Notes under the pieces: generated by a model
What the model was told of the DNA's origin: nothing
Database searches by the model: none
What the model saw: the letters and a program-made list of their open reading frames with translations, nothing else
Shown here: one piece after another, positions 1-7,794 of the stretch
How positions within the stretch are numbered: the stretch's first letter is position 1
Layout of the letters: each line of letters starts with the position of its first letter
Translations under genes and position numbers: made by a program
NCBI GenBank assembly: GCA_014860005.1
Contig: JACZKP010000146.1
Coordinates: forward strand, 1-21,193
From: Verrucomicrobiota bacterium
Lineage (GTDB): Bacteria > Verrucomicrobiota > Verrucomicrobiae > Limisphaerales > UBA11358
Reading direction: 5' to 3'
Length of the DNA stretch: 21,193 bases

Positions 1-103
1 GCGCGCGAGCCACACTTCGCCATACGCGCCGCCACGCGTGCCGGATCATGAGTTGCTCCGCCGCATCGGCCGCGGCGCGTATGGCGAAGTGTGGCTCGCG
101 CGC
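1..103. repeat. Perfect 32-bp inverted repeat at the window's left edge
   Basis: Positions 1-32 are the exact reverse complement of positions 72-103, with a 39-base spacer. The right arm encodes the kinase glycine-loop segment (GRGAYGEVWLAR), so it is ordinary coding sequence. The left arm is its mirror copy placed exactly at the sequence end. This could be a real hairpin, but a fold-back or chimeric end from amplification or assembly is at least as likely, because one arm is conserved coding sequence and the other starts at base 1. Confidence 0.9.
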
Positions 104-3100
104 AGCGTCACCGGCGCGTTCCGCGCGGTGAAGATTGTCCACCGCCAGTCCTTCGACCATGAGCGCCCCTTCGAGCGCGAGTTCGAGGGCATCCTGAAAT
201 TCGAGCCGGTCTCCCGCACACACGACAGCCAGGTGGACATCCTCCACGTGGGCCGCGGTGACGATTGCTTTTACTACTTGATGGAACTGGCCGACGACCA
301 AGCCACTGGCGGCCAGATCAATCCGGACAACTACACGCCGCGCACGCTCAAGAGCGACTTGCTCTTCCACGGGCGGCTGCCGTTCGAGGAGTGCGTCCGC
401 ATCGGCGTGGCACTGGCGACCGCGCTCGAAAGTCTGCACGGCAACGGCCTCGTCCACCGCGACGTGAAACCGTCGAACATCATATTCGTCAATGGCGTGC
501 CCAAGCTGGCCGACATCGGATTGGTGACCGGCGTGGACGCCACGCGTTCGTATGTGGGCACGGAAGGCTTCGCCGCGCCGGAAGGAGCCGGCACGCCACA
601 AGCCGACCTCTACAGCCTGGGCAAAGTCCTCCATGAAGCCGCCACCGGCAAGGACCGCCAGGAATTTCCCGAGTTGCCCACGCAGTTGCGCGAACTGCCC
701 GACCGGGACGGATTGATGGAACTCAACGCCGTCATCGCCCGCGCCTGCCGGCATGACCCGAAGGACCGCTATGCTTCGGCGACGGCGATGCGCGCCGATC
801 TGGAATTGCTCCAGAGCGGCAAGTCGCTGGCGCGCTTGCACCGCACGGAGAAGCGGCTGCGGTTCGTGCAACGGGCGGGAGCGGTGGTGACGGCCATCGC
901 TGCGTTGATCGCCGCCGGCTGGCTCTGGCAAACGCGGCAGACCCACAAACTCCAGGAACTCGCCACCGAAAAAGCCGCGCTGGCGGACGAAAACCGCGAG
1001 CGCATCGTCCGGTTGGATATTGCCACCGGAGTAGAACTGCTGGATGAAGGCGACCTCGCCGGGTCACTGCTCTGGTTTGCAGATGCCTTGTCGTTGGTGA
1101 AAAGCAATGCCGCCGCCGAATCCATTCAGCGGATTCGCATTCAACAAGTGTTGAATCAGATGCCCCGCCTTCTCCAAGTGAAGGCGGAAACCTCTGGCGT
1201 GTTGTCGAGCGCTTTCAGTCCGGACGGACGGCGAGCCGCGATCGGAACCCGGGACGGTTTGTTGCGCGCGTGGGACATTGAGTCAGGTAAGGACCTTTGG
1301 AAACCGATCGAGATTGGTGAGCCGCTATTCCAGGTTCGCTTCACGCCGGATGGACGATACCTCCTGGCCAGTTCGTCTCCACCACAGGGTAATCCCGTTG
1401 CATACCCACCTGCCCACAGCTTGATGCCGGCAGCCAGCGACTTCAAGCCGGAGAAAGATCGCTACTTTTGGTACGGACCAAAACCGATCAAAACGCTTGC
1501 CGCGGTGATCGAGGTGGAAGCCGGGCATCCGGTTTTTCCATCGTTGACCAATCTTGTGCGCGCCGATTTCAGTCCGGATGGCCGTTATCTCGCAGTTGCG
1601 GACACGACGCACATTATTCGTGTGCTCAATGTCACCAACGGGGCCAGTGTCATCGAGCTGCCTGGACATACCGAGGATATCAGCATGTTTTCCTTCAGTG
1701 GCGACGCCAGCTGGTTGGCATCAGCTAGTTGGGATTGCTTCACGCGGTTTTGGCGTCTGCCCTCCGGGAAGTCGCCGGGCGAGCCAAAGAAACTACCGGT
1801 GCCACACGTCCGCGCCGTAATGAGTCATGATGGCCGTCGTGCGCTGCTGGGAACCGTCAAGGTGATCCGTTGGGACAAGAAAGTCTCGACGGTGCGGACG
1901 ATGAGCAACCAAACCGGAGATTATATTTCGCCACCGACCGAATTCCCAGGCCAGGTGCATGCGCTCGCATTCGACAAGTCCGAAAAGCGGCTGCTGGTCA
2001 GCGGCGAGGAGTATTTTGTCCGCGTCCTCGATTCGGACACCCATGCGGAGATTTTGCCTCCGTTGAGAATGAACGGTGTGGCGCGAAGCTGCGCCTTCCA
2101 TCCGGACGGCCGCAGCGTGGCCATTGGCAGTGAAGACGGAACGGCCCGCATCTGGAGTCTGGAAACCGGAGAACTGCTTTTCCCGCCTTTTCATCACACT
2201 GGCTGGCTCGAATCCGGTCAGTTCAGCCCCGACGGCGACCGGCTGCTCACAACCAGTGACGATGGAACCGCACGGCTGTGGGAATTGCAACTCGCTGCGG
2301 AAGCCGGGCCATCAATGCGCTTCGACAGCGATTTTGTCAAATTAGACCCACGTGATTTCGTATTACAATTGGGTTCAAGCGAGCAAAGAAGGAAGTTTGT
2401 GATCGGTCTCGCGGATGGAACCGTGCGTTTGATTGATGGCCCTCAATTGAAGCAAATCCACAAGCTCGTGCCCGAAGACAATGACGGCGTGCCACGCTGG
2501 TCGCAGCTTGACAACACCGAAACACAGGTCGCTGCCAACCGCGTTCCGGCTGAATACCGGATGGGGCGCGAAACCGGCGAAACAGGCAAATCAGAAGCGA
2601 TTGATCTGTGGCGAATCGAAGGAGAAAGCATCCGGCATCTCGTGCTGCCTCACCCAGCCCCGGTCAATATCCTGACGTTCTCTCATGGTGGAGAAACGCT
2701 CGTGACCTGGGGTTCTGACAGCAAAATTCGAATCTGGAAAACTGCCGATGGCAGTCTGCAACGGACTTTTCCCTTGCCCGAAGGATATTCGGCTGACGGC
2801 GGTTTAAGTCCGGGTGCGCGACTCGGCTTTTTTCGGCACCGGGAGGGCTTTGATCAACTGTTCGATATTGCCTCCGGCCAGCCGCTCGGCGAGCGCGTTC
2901 GAACTTCCATCCTCGGGATGTCCTTTGATCCCGCCGGGGAACGGTTTGCCACGGTGGGCGCCGACCAAAGTGGCCGGATCTGGAGTGCCCTGACCGGCAA
3001 GCCGCTGACGCCGCCCTTCAAGCATGGCGGAATCTTGACGGGAGGTGATTTCAGTCCTGACGGCACGCGTTTCGTGACGGTCGGTCTTTCGCCCGTAGCG

Positions 3101-3526
3101 AAAATTTGGGACGCAAAGACCGGAGAAATGCTCCTGTCACCCATGAACATTGGCCACAAACCCATGCGAACAGCCTCGTGGAGCCTAGATAGCCGTTTCA
3201 TTGTCGCTCGTAGCGACGACAATCTCGTTCGGGTCTGGGATGCCGCCACCGCCGAACCGGTCACTCCGTTGCTCCCTCATAAAAGTTACATCCGCGCTGC
3301 GTTTATGGGCGCGAACAACCGACTGGGCACGTTCAGCGACCCGAATGTCCTGCGGACCTGGGATCTTACCGAAACCAAACTGAAGACGGACGTCATCGTG
3401 GATTATGCGAAACTGGTGTCCGGCCGGGAACTCAACCCGGGCGGCGTGCTGCGGCCGCTGAAGGCGGATGAACTGGAGCGGCTACATCGCTCGTTGCTGG
3501 CCCGCGCGCCGCAGTTGTTCCAATGA
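38..3526 (+). CDS. Membrane-anchored Ser/Thr protein kinase with C-terminal WD40 propeller
   Basis: This is a Hanks-type Ser/Thr kinase of 1162 residues. The kinase domain spans about residues 5-260: glycine loop IGRGAYGEVWLA at 10-21, ATP lysine K32 in AVKIV, catalytic HRDVKPSN at 140-147, a DFG-equivalent that reads DIG at 159-161, APE at 180-182, and DLYSLG at 190-195. A single membrane helix lies at about 279-297, followed by a charged, coiled-coil-like segment to about 345. From about 380 to 1110 there are WD40 repeats, recognisable from recurrent FSPDGR...IWD blocks such as GSEDGTARIWSLETGE near residue 697; this is enough for roughly two propellers. The topology predicts a cytoplasmic kinase and an extracytoplasmic propeller, a layout common in Planctomycetes and Verrucomicrobia. 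The GTG at 38 is only the first in-frame start; the frame is open to base 2, and the left edge is an inverted repeat, so the true N-terminus may be missing. The substrate is unknown. Confidence 0.9.
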   Translation: MPDHELLRRIGRGAYGEVWLARSVTGAFRAVKIVHRQSFDHERPFEREFEGILKFEPVSRTHDSQVDILHVGRGDDCFYYLMELADDQATGGQINPDNYTPRTLKSDLLFHGRLPFEECVRIGVALATALESLHGNGLVHRDVKPSNIIFVNGVPKLADIGLVTGVDATRSYVGTEGFAAPEGAGTPQADLYSLGKVLHEAATGKDRQEFPELPTQLRELPDRDGLMELNAVIARACRHDPKDRYASATAMRADLELLQSGKSLARLHRTEKRLRFVQRAGAVVTAIAALIAAGWLWQTRQTHKLQELATEKAALADENRERIVRLDIATGVELLDEGDLAGSLLWFADALSLVKSNAAAESIQRIRIQQVLNQMPRLLQVKAETSGVLSSAFSPDGRRAAIGTRDGLLRAWDIESGKDLWKPIEIGEPLFQVRFTPDGRYLLASSSPPQGNPVAYPPAHSLMPAASDFKPEKDRYFWYGPKPIKTLAAVIEVEAGHPVFPSLTNLVRADFSPDGRYLAVADTTHIIRVLNVTNGASVIELPGHTEDISMFSFSGDASWLASASWDCFTRFWRLPSGKSPGEPKKLPVPHVRAVMSHDGRRALLGTVKVIRWDKKVSTVRTMSNQTGDYISPPTEFPGQVHALAFDKSEKRLLVSGEEYFVRVLDSDTHAEILPPLRMNGVARSCAFHPDGRSVAIGSEDGTARIWSLETGELLFPPFHHTGWLESGQFSPDGDRLLTTSDDGTARLWELQLAAEAGPSMRFDSDFVKLDPRDFVLQLGSSEQRRKFVIGLADGTVRLIDGPQLKQIHKLVPEDNDGVPRWSQLDNTETQVAANRVPAEYRMGRETGETGKSEAIDLWRIEGESIRHLVLPHPAPVNILTFSHGGETLVTWGSDSKIRIWKTADGSLQRTFPLPEGYSADGGLSPGARLGFFRHREGFDQLFDIASGQPLGERVRTSILGMSFDPAGERFATVGADQSGRIWSALTGKPLTPPFKHGGILTGGDFSPDGTRFVTVGLSPVAKIWDAKTGEMLLSPMNIGHKPMRTASWSLDSRFIVARSDDNLVRVWDAATAEPVTPLLPHKSYIRAAFMGANNRLGTFSDPNVLRTWDLTETKLKTDVIVDYAKLVSGRELNPGGVLRPLKADELERLHRSLLARAPQLFQ

Positions 3527-3648
3527 TTCCGGGAGTGCCAGGAGCGCTCTTCTCATCCGGGCCGCCTGCAACTCCGCGCCTTGGAGCCGGCTGAAAAGAT
3601 TCTTCTATTCGTTGTAAGGTTCCCATCTCACCACCGGTTTAACCCTGT

Positions 3649-4752
3649 ATGAAAACAAACCTCAGCAGTCTCATATCCATGATTGGCGCAGCGCTGCTTG
3701 CCAGCGCCCCCGTCAACGCTCAAACCTACACCGTTAACACCATCAACCCGCCGGCCGGCACGTATGCCTGCGTCGGCCAGGGGCTGAATAACTCCGGCCA
3801 GGTGGTTGGCTACACCACCATCCAGGTCGGCACCGGCAAGAAATCGACCATCGTCCGCGGCCCCGCGTTTATTTGGGAGAACGGCCAATCCGCCAGCTTG
3901 CCGCCCTTGAGCGGTGAAAGTTCAGCCGAAGCGACCGGGATCAGTGATACGGGTCTGGCCATCGGGGGACGTTATCTTTCCGAGGAAGGCCGCGCGACCT
4001 GGTGGGAGAATACGTCCAGCGGTTATCAGCCGCGCGACTGGAACGATCTCCTGCCTCCGGGAAGCGGCGTCACGTTGCTGCGGGCTGACTCGATCTCGCA
4101 CGATGGCCAATACGTCAGTTTTCAGGCGGATATTGGCGTGGGCGAACTTCGGGATATCGTTGCGCAGATTCAACTGGACGCCGCCGGACAATGGCCGGTG
4201 GAAATAATCGCTTTCTGGGACGTCACCTCCGTATGGGGTGTCACGGCCATTCACCACGATGGCGCCGGTCTGGTCCGAGCCGCGGGGTTGACAGGACCGG
4301 ACATGGATACTCCCGAGGCTTTTCGCTGGTTAAAAGCACCAGACGGTAGTACTGAGTTCACCGACCTCCACTCCTACATGGACAGCGATACGGGAGCCTG
4401 GGCCATCAACGGTTTCGGAGAGGTCGCTGGTGATCGGCGCAATTCGTCGGGGCGTCGCGCCGTTTGCTGGCATCAAGACGGCACCATGCAGGACATCGGC
4501 ACGCTGGGCGGCACGTATTCCACGGCCAACTCGATCAACGATGGCGGCATGATTGTCGGCTGGGCCTCAACGAAGGGTAAGGGCAAGAATGACGGACCGG
4601 TTCGCGCATTTCTTTGGGATGGGGCCGTGATGGTGGACTTGAACACGCGGATTGCATCAAGCCTGGTCCTGACGCAGGCTCGGCGAATCAACAACGCCGG
4701 ACAGATCCTCGCGCGGAGTGGCAGCACTTCGGTCCTGCTCACCCCGCAGTAA
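3649..4752 (+). CDS. Secreted HAF-repeat protein
   Basis: This 367-residue protein starts with a classical signal peptide (MKTNLSSLISMIGAALLASA) with likely cleavage after VNA at residue 24. The mature part carries several HAF-type repeats, each an asparagine/glycine turn followed by a small hydrophobic strand: GLNNSGQVVGY (45-55), GISDTGLAIGGRY (97-109), AINGFGEVAGD (252-262), SINDGGMIVGW (295-305) and RINNAGQILAR (346-356). DIGTLGGTYSTA at 282-293 is the hallmark sequence of the HAF family. These proteins are exported and their function is unknown. There is no C-terminal PEP-CTERM anchor: the protein ends in VLLTPQ. The start is set by the signal peptide, and no clear Shine-Dalgarno sequence precedes it. 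It appears monocistronic, being followed by a hairpin terminator. Confidence 0.85.
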   Translation: MKTNLSSLISMIGAALLASAPVNAQTYTVNTINPPAGTYACVGQGLNNSGQVVGYTTIQVGTGKKSTIVRGPAFIWENGQSASLPPLSGESSAEATGISDTGLAIGGRYLSEEGRATWWENTSSGYQPRDWNDLLPPGSGVTLLRADSISHDGQYVSFQADIGVGELRDIVAQIQLDAAGQWPVEIIAFWDVTSVWGVTAIHHDGAGLVRAAGLTGPDMDTPEAFRWLKAPDGSTEFTDLHSYMDSDTGAWAINGFGEVAGDRRNSSGRRAVCWHQDGTMQDIGTLGGTYSTANSINDGGMIVGWASTKGKGKNDGPVRAFLWDGAVMVDLNTRIASSLVLTQARRINNAGQILARSGSTSVLLTPQ

Positions 4753-4779
4753 GTTACGGCGCGGAGAACATTTCTGGAC

Positions 4780-4810
4780 GAGGGGCGGCTGCGGCCGCCC
4801 CTCTTCGTTT
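4780..4810 (+). terminator. Hairpin terminator after the HAF-repeat gene
   Basis: A perfect 10-bp stem, GAGGGGCGGC (4780-4789) with GCCGCCCCTC (4794-4803), closes a TGCG tetraloop and is followed by TTCGTTT. It sits 28 bases after the HAF gene stop. The T-tract is interrupted, so termination may be imperfect, but stem strength and position fit an intrinsic terminator. Confidence 0.75.
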
Positions 4811-4935
4811 CCAAGCAGTTCCTATGGGTCGGCAGCGGAGCGCTTGGCTTTTTTGGCCTTCCGGGGAACACGCGTGCTAACACCCCGGCAAGTTTCGCTG
4901 GCCAAAGTGGGTGGATCGCGTTTATTCATAGCCGC

Positions 4936-5550
4936 ATGAAAAACTTCGTTTTGGCGACAATGATGATTCTGGGGCTGGCAATGGGCTGTTCCACTTCCGG
5001 GCCGCGCCCGGGTACCAAGTCACTTTTCAATGGCCGCGATCTGACCGGCTGGGTGGTGATGCACGGCGGCGAGTGGACGGTGGAAGAGGGCGTCCTGGTG
5101 GGGCGCAATGGCCGCGATTGGACCACGAACCCCGAAGTCAGCGGCTCCTGGTTGCGCAGCGAACGTGACTACGGGGATTTCATCCTGGAATTCGAATACG
5201 CCATTGAAGGCAACAGCGGCGTGTTCCTGCGCTCCGGCCTGGACCGCAATCCGGCCTTCACCGGTTACGAAATGCAAATCGTTTCCGATCATGGACGGCC
5301 GCCCACCAAGGGTTCAGCCGGCGGTCTCTATGACGTGGTGGCCGCAAGCCGGAACATGTCGCGCCCGGCGGGAGAGTGGAATCAGGTGCGCATCTGCTAC
5401 GAAGGCGAGCGGGTGCAGATCGTTTGGAATGGGGAACTGGTGCTGGATTACCAGGAGGCTAATCGCTCACGGCGCGGTTATATCGGGCTGCAAAATCATG
5501 ATGACCGCTCGGTCGTGAAGTTCCGCAACTTGCGCATCACCGAGCTTTAG
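4936..5550 (+). CDS. DUF1080 (3-keto-disaccharide hydrolase type) lipoprotein
   Basis: This 204-residue lipoprotein has a lipobox LAMGC with the acylated Cys at residue 18. From residue 29 it matches the DUF1080 / 3-keto-disaccharide hydrolase fold, a LamG-like jelly roll. Visible family motifs are SLFNGRDLTGW (29-39), WTVEEGVLVG (47-56), YGDFILEFEYAIEGNSGVFLRS (79-100), GYEMQIVSDHG (110-120), GLYDVVA (130-136), AGEWNQVRI (145-153), GYIGLQNHDD (181-190) and KFRNLRITEL (195-204). Family members are abundant in Verrucomicrobia and Planctomycetes, and some hydrolyse 3-keto-glycosides. The substrate here cannot be read from sequence. No Shine-Dalgarno is seen; the start is chosen for the lipoprotein signal. 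The gene overlaps the 3' end of ribH, on the other strand, by 14 bases, with no room for a terminator between them. Confidence 0.88.
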   Translation: MKNFVLATMMILGLAMGCSTSGPRPGTKSLFNGRDLTGWVVMHGGEWTVEEGVLVGRNGRDWTTNPEVSGSWLRSERDYGDFILEFEYAIEGNSGVFLRSGLDRNPAFTGYEMQIVSDHGRPPTKGSAGGLYDVVAASRNMSRPAGEWNQVRICYEGERVQIVWNGELVLDYQEANRSRRGYIGLQNHDDRSVVKFRNLRITEL

Positions 5551-6013
5551 CCAATCCAGCCATCACGCGCGCCATCGCCAGCGCCGTCTGCGCCGCTTCG
5601 CGACCCCGGTTGTGTTTGCGGCCCAGGCAGCGAACCTTCGCGTGTTCTTCCTTCTCGAAGACGAACACGCCATGAATCACGGGCAGCCGGTGCTGGACTT
5701 GAATCTGCGCCAGCGCGTGCGTCACGCCCCAGCCAATGTGTTGCGCGTGGCTCGTCTGGCCTTGGAAGATGACGCCAAGACATACGATCGCCGAGGGTCG
5801 AGGGTCGAGGGTCGCGAGTTGGGCGGCTACTGCCGGGATTTCAAATGCCCCCGGCACGCGCACGACTTGGATGCTTTTCACGCCCGCTCGTTTAAGTTCG
5901 GCCTTCGCTGCGCGCAACATCGCGTCCACGTACTTGGCGTTATAGCTCGACGCGGCAATCGCGAATGTCCCGTGGGCAGTCCCGCGCCTGCGATTCTGTA
6001 TTGGTGTCAGCAT
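5537..6013 (-). CDS. ribH: 6,7-dimethyl-8-ribityllumazine synthase
   Basis: RibH condenses 5-amino-6-ribitylaminouracil with 3,4-dihydroxy-2-butanone 4-phosphate, the penultimate step of riboflavin synthesis. The protein is 158 residues, the usual length. Landmarks are the substrate-loop SSYNAKYVD (22-30), VPGAFEIP (53-60), LGVIFQGQTSH (79-89, with the active-site His at 89), PVIHGVFVFEKEEHA (111-125), and the phosphate-binding basic stretch in KHNRGREAA (133-141). GVFVFEKEEHA stands where most homologues read GVLTxxxxEQA. The start codon lies 9 bases after hicA, without a clear ribosome site, so expression probably depends on the upstream genes. Residues 67-74 are encoded by a 7-bp tandem repeat. 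The second riboflavin gene, ribBA, is upstream in the same run. Confidence 0.93.
   Translation of the reverse strand: MLTPIQNRRRGTAHGTFAIAASSYNAKYVDAMLRAAKAELKRAGVKSIQVVRVPGAFEIPAVAAQLATLDPRPSAIVCLGVIFQGQTSHAQHIGWGVTHALAQIQVQHRLPVIHGVFVFEKEEHAKVRCLGRKHNRGREAAQTALAMARVMAGLAKAR
5792..5814. repeat. 7-bp tandem repeat inside ribH
   Basis: Three exact head-to-tail copies of CGAGGGT (5792-5812) plus two further matching bases lie inside the ribH coding sequence. They encode ATLDPRPS (residues 67-74), just before the strand leading to the active-site His. Because the unit is 7 bases, only copy changes in multiples of three keep the frame. Confidence 0.9.
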
Positions 6014-6022
6014 GGATTTAAC

Positions 6023-6256
6023 TTAACGGCACCTGGCCAATAACTGGAAGTATTCGTCCCGGGAAATCCCCGCAGTTTTCAGATTGTTGCGGATGATGAA
6101 AACGGGAACTTCGGCATACGTTGGAATCACGACGGGCCGTATCACGCCTGGTTTCACGTAGGAACGATGGCTGCCTTCCTGTCGCGCAAATTGATAACCA
6201 GCCGCCAGGAAAACCCGCTCCAAAGTTTTCCAATCAACTGGCGCGAGCCTGGGCAT
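6023..6256 (-). CDS. hicA: HicA-type mRNA interferase toxin
   Basis: This 77-residue protein has the small dsRNA-binding-like fold of HicA toxins. The N-terminal helix WKTLERVFLAAGY (9-21) leads to RQEGSHRSYVKPG (25-37), which holds the catalytic His at 30. Then come a strand VVIPTYAEVP (42-51) and the C-terminal helix ending NLKTAGISRDEYFQLL, matching the family pattern of a conserved GI(S)xxE/DF. HicA cleaves translated mRNAs and is neutralised by HicB. It starts 6 bases downstream of hicB and ends 9 bases before ribH. The gene order, antitoxin first and toxin second, is the reverse of the E. coli locus but is found in other hicBA loci. Confidence 0.85.
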   Translation of the reverse strand: MPRLAPVDWKTLERVFLAAGYQFARQEGSHRSYVKPGVIRPVVIPTYAEVPVFIIRNNLKTAGISRDEYFQLLARCR

Positions 6257-6262
6257 GAGTCG

Positions 6263-6532
6263 TCAAGCAGCTACCGGTGCGGAGTGACGCTCAAAACAGA
6301 CCCACTCCGGACTTTGCCAGCGGTCCCCGTCAGATTCGTAACCTGCGTCCTCCAATACGCCGGCCAAAGTGCCGTGTTGTTCAGCAGTCTTCAGGAATAG
6401 GTTTACCGCTTCATCCAAGGCCGTTCGTGCCGCTTGTGGCGTTGCGCCGCTGCTGGCCACATCCAGCGGCATCGCGTGCGCAATGTACTGCCGGCCCTCG
6501 CGCCAGATTTGCACAGTGTAATCAATTTCCAT
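6263..6532 (-). CDS. hicB: HicB-type antitoxin
   Basis: This 89-residue partner of hicA matches the HicB/UPF0150 partial RNase H fold: a strand YTVQIWREGRQYIAHAMPL (5-23), the loop SSGATPQAARTALDEAVNLFL (27-47) equivalent to the usual S.G.T.eEA...l.ea, and a C-terminal tail ending WQSPEWVCFERHSAPVAA. There is no recognisable C-terminal DNA-binding domain (HTH or ribbon-helix-helix), so autoregulation may be weak or provided from outside. It begins 61 bases after the ribBA stop and leads straight into hicA. That gap is the only place for a dedicated promoter; no convincing -35/-10 pair was recognised. Confidence 0.8.
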   Translation of the reverse strand: MEIDYTVQIWREGRQYIAHAMPLDVASSGATPQAARTALDEAVNLFLKTAEQHGTLAGVLEDAGYESDGDRWQSPEWVCFERHSAPVAA

Positions 6533-6593
6533 AACGTGTAGAAACTAGTGCCCCCATCGGCCAGAAGCGAATCGTAAATCGCAAATCATAAAT

Positions 6594-7790
6594 TCACAGC
6601 AGATGTCCCATCTTCTCCCGCTTGGCTTTCAGGTAGCGCGCATTGTGCGGATTGGGTTTCACCTTGATCGGCACTTGCTCGATGATTTCCAAGCCGTAGC
6701 CCTCCAGCCCAACGATCTTTTTCGGGTTGTTCGTGAGCAGCCTTATTTTGCGCAGACCGAGGTCCGTCAGGATTTGCGCGCCCAGACCGTATTCCCGCAG
6801 ATCCATGCCGTAGCCGAGTTTTTGGTTTGCTTCCACCGTGTCGAATCCCTGCTCCTGCAATTTGTAAGCCTTGATCTTTGGCGCCAGCCCGATGCCGCGG
6901 CCCTCCTGCCGCATGTAAACAATCACGCCGCGTCCGGCCTCCGCCACCTGCCGCATCGCTTGATGCAGTTGCGGCCCGCAATCGCAGCGCCGCGAACCGA
7001 ACACGTCACCGGTCAGGCATTCGCTGTGGACGCGCACCAGCACGCCGGTCTTGCCGGCCACTTCGCCAAAAACGAGCGCGAGGTGATGCTGGTCGTCGAG
7101 CTTCGAGCGGTAAAGATACAGGTCAAACTCCCCGTAATCCGTCGGCATCTTCACCGCTTCGACGCGTTCCACGAGTTTCTCGCGCGTGCGGCGATGCTGG
7201 ATCAGGTCCGCCATCGTGCAAAGCTTCAGCCGATGCCGCTTCGCGAACTTTAACAACTCCGGCAGCCGCGCCATCGTCCCGTCATCATTCATGATCTCAC
7301 AGATCACACCGATGGGCCGGCAGCCGGCGAGCACGGTCAAATCCACCGCCGCTTCCGTGTGGCCGGCGCGCTGCAACACGCCGCCGGCCTTGGCGCGCAA
7401 CGGGAAGACGTGTCCCGGTTGCACCAGGTCATCCGGCACGGCAGTTGGCGACGCCATCAACTCGATGGTCCTCGCGCGGTCGGCGGCGCTGATGCCGGTG
7501 CTGATGCCGCGCGCCGCATCCACGCTCACCTGGAAATCCGTGGTGAACACCTCGCGGTTCTCCTTCACCATCCGGCCGATGCCGAGTTGCTGAAGCCGTT
7601 CGTTCGTGGTCGGCACACAGATCAGTCCGCGCCCGTGTTTCGCCATGAAATTGATCGCCGCCGACGTCACGTGCTGCCCGGCCATGATGAGGTCGCCCTC
7701 GTTCTCGCGATCCGCGTCGTCCACCACGATGACCATTTTCCCGCCGCGAATGTCCGCGATGACCGACTCGATGTTGTCGAACTTCTTCAT
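6594..7790 (-). CDS. ribBA: Bifunctional 3,4-dihydroxy-2-butanone 4-phosphate synthase / GTP cyclohydrolase II
   Basis: RibBA opens both branches of riboflavin synthesis: the RibB half makes DHBP from ribulose 5-phosphate, and the RibA half opens GTP. The 398-residue protein shows the RibB domain at about 1-200 with the acidic loop DDADRENEGDLIMA (24-37), HGRGLICVP (52-60) and GHTEAAVDL (143-151). The RibA domain at about 208-398 has zinc ligands in SECLTGDVFGSRRCDCG (C258, C269, C271), catalytic VYMRQEGRGIGL (291-302) and LLTNNPKK (351-358). The ATG at 7790 gives the normal N-terminus; a longer in-frame start would run back into larC. The start lies 4 bases after the larC stop, with GGAAAG about 8 bases upstream. 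No FMN riboswitch fits between larC and ribBA. Confidence 0.95.
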   Translation of the reverse strand: MKKFDNIESVIADIRGGKMVIVVDDADRENEGDLIMAGQHVTSAAINFMAKHGRGLICVPTTNERLQQLGIGRMVKENREVFTTDFQVSVDAARGISTGISAADRARTIELMASPTAVPDDLVQPGHVFPLRAKAGGVLQRAGHTEAAVDLTVLAGCRPIGVICEIMNDDGTMARLPELLKFAKRHRLKLCTMADLIQHRRTREKLVERVEAVKMPTDYGEFDLYLYRSKLDDQHHLALVFGEVAGKTGVLVRVHSECLTGDVFGSRRCDCGPQLHQAMRQVAEAGRGVIVYMRQEGRGIGLAPKIKAYKLQEQGFDTVEANQKLGYGMDLREYGLGAQILTDLGLRKIRLLTNNPKKIVGLEGYGLEIIEQVPIKVKPNPHNARYLKAKREKMGHLL

Positions 7791-7794
7791 GACT

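Noticed and set aside
5792..5814. CRISPR-like tandem repeat
   Set aside because: The unit is 7 bp, has no spacers and lies in ribH; no cas genes are present.
7791..7794. FMN riboswitch upstream of ribBA
   Set aside because: Only 4 bases separate larC from ribBA, and no RFN-like sequence was seen within the end of larC.
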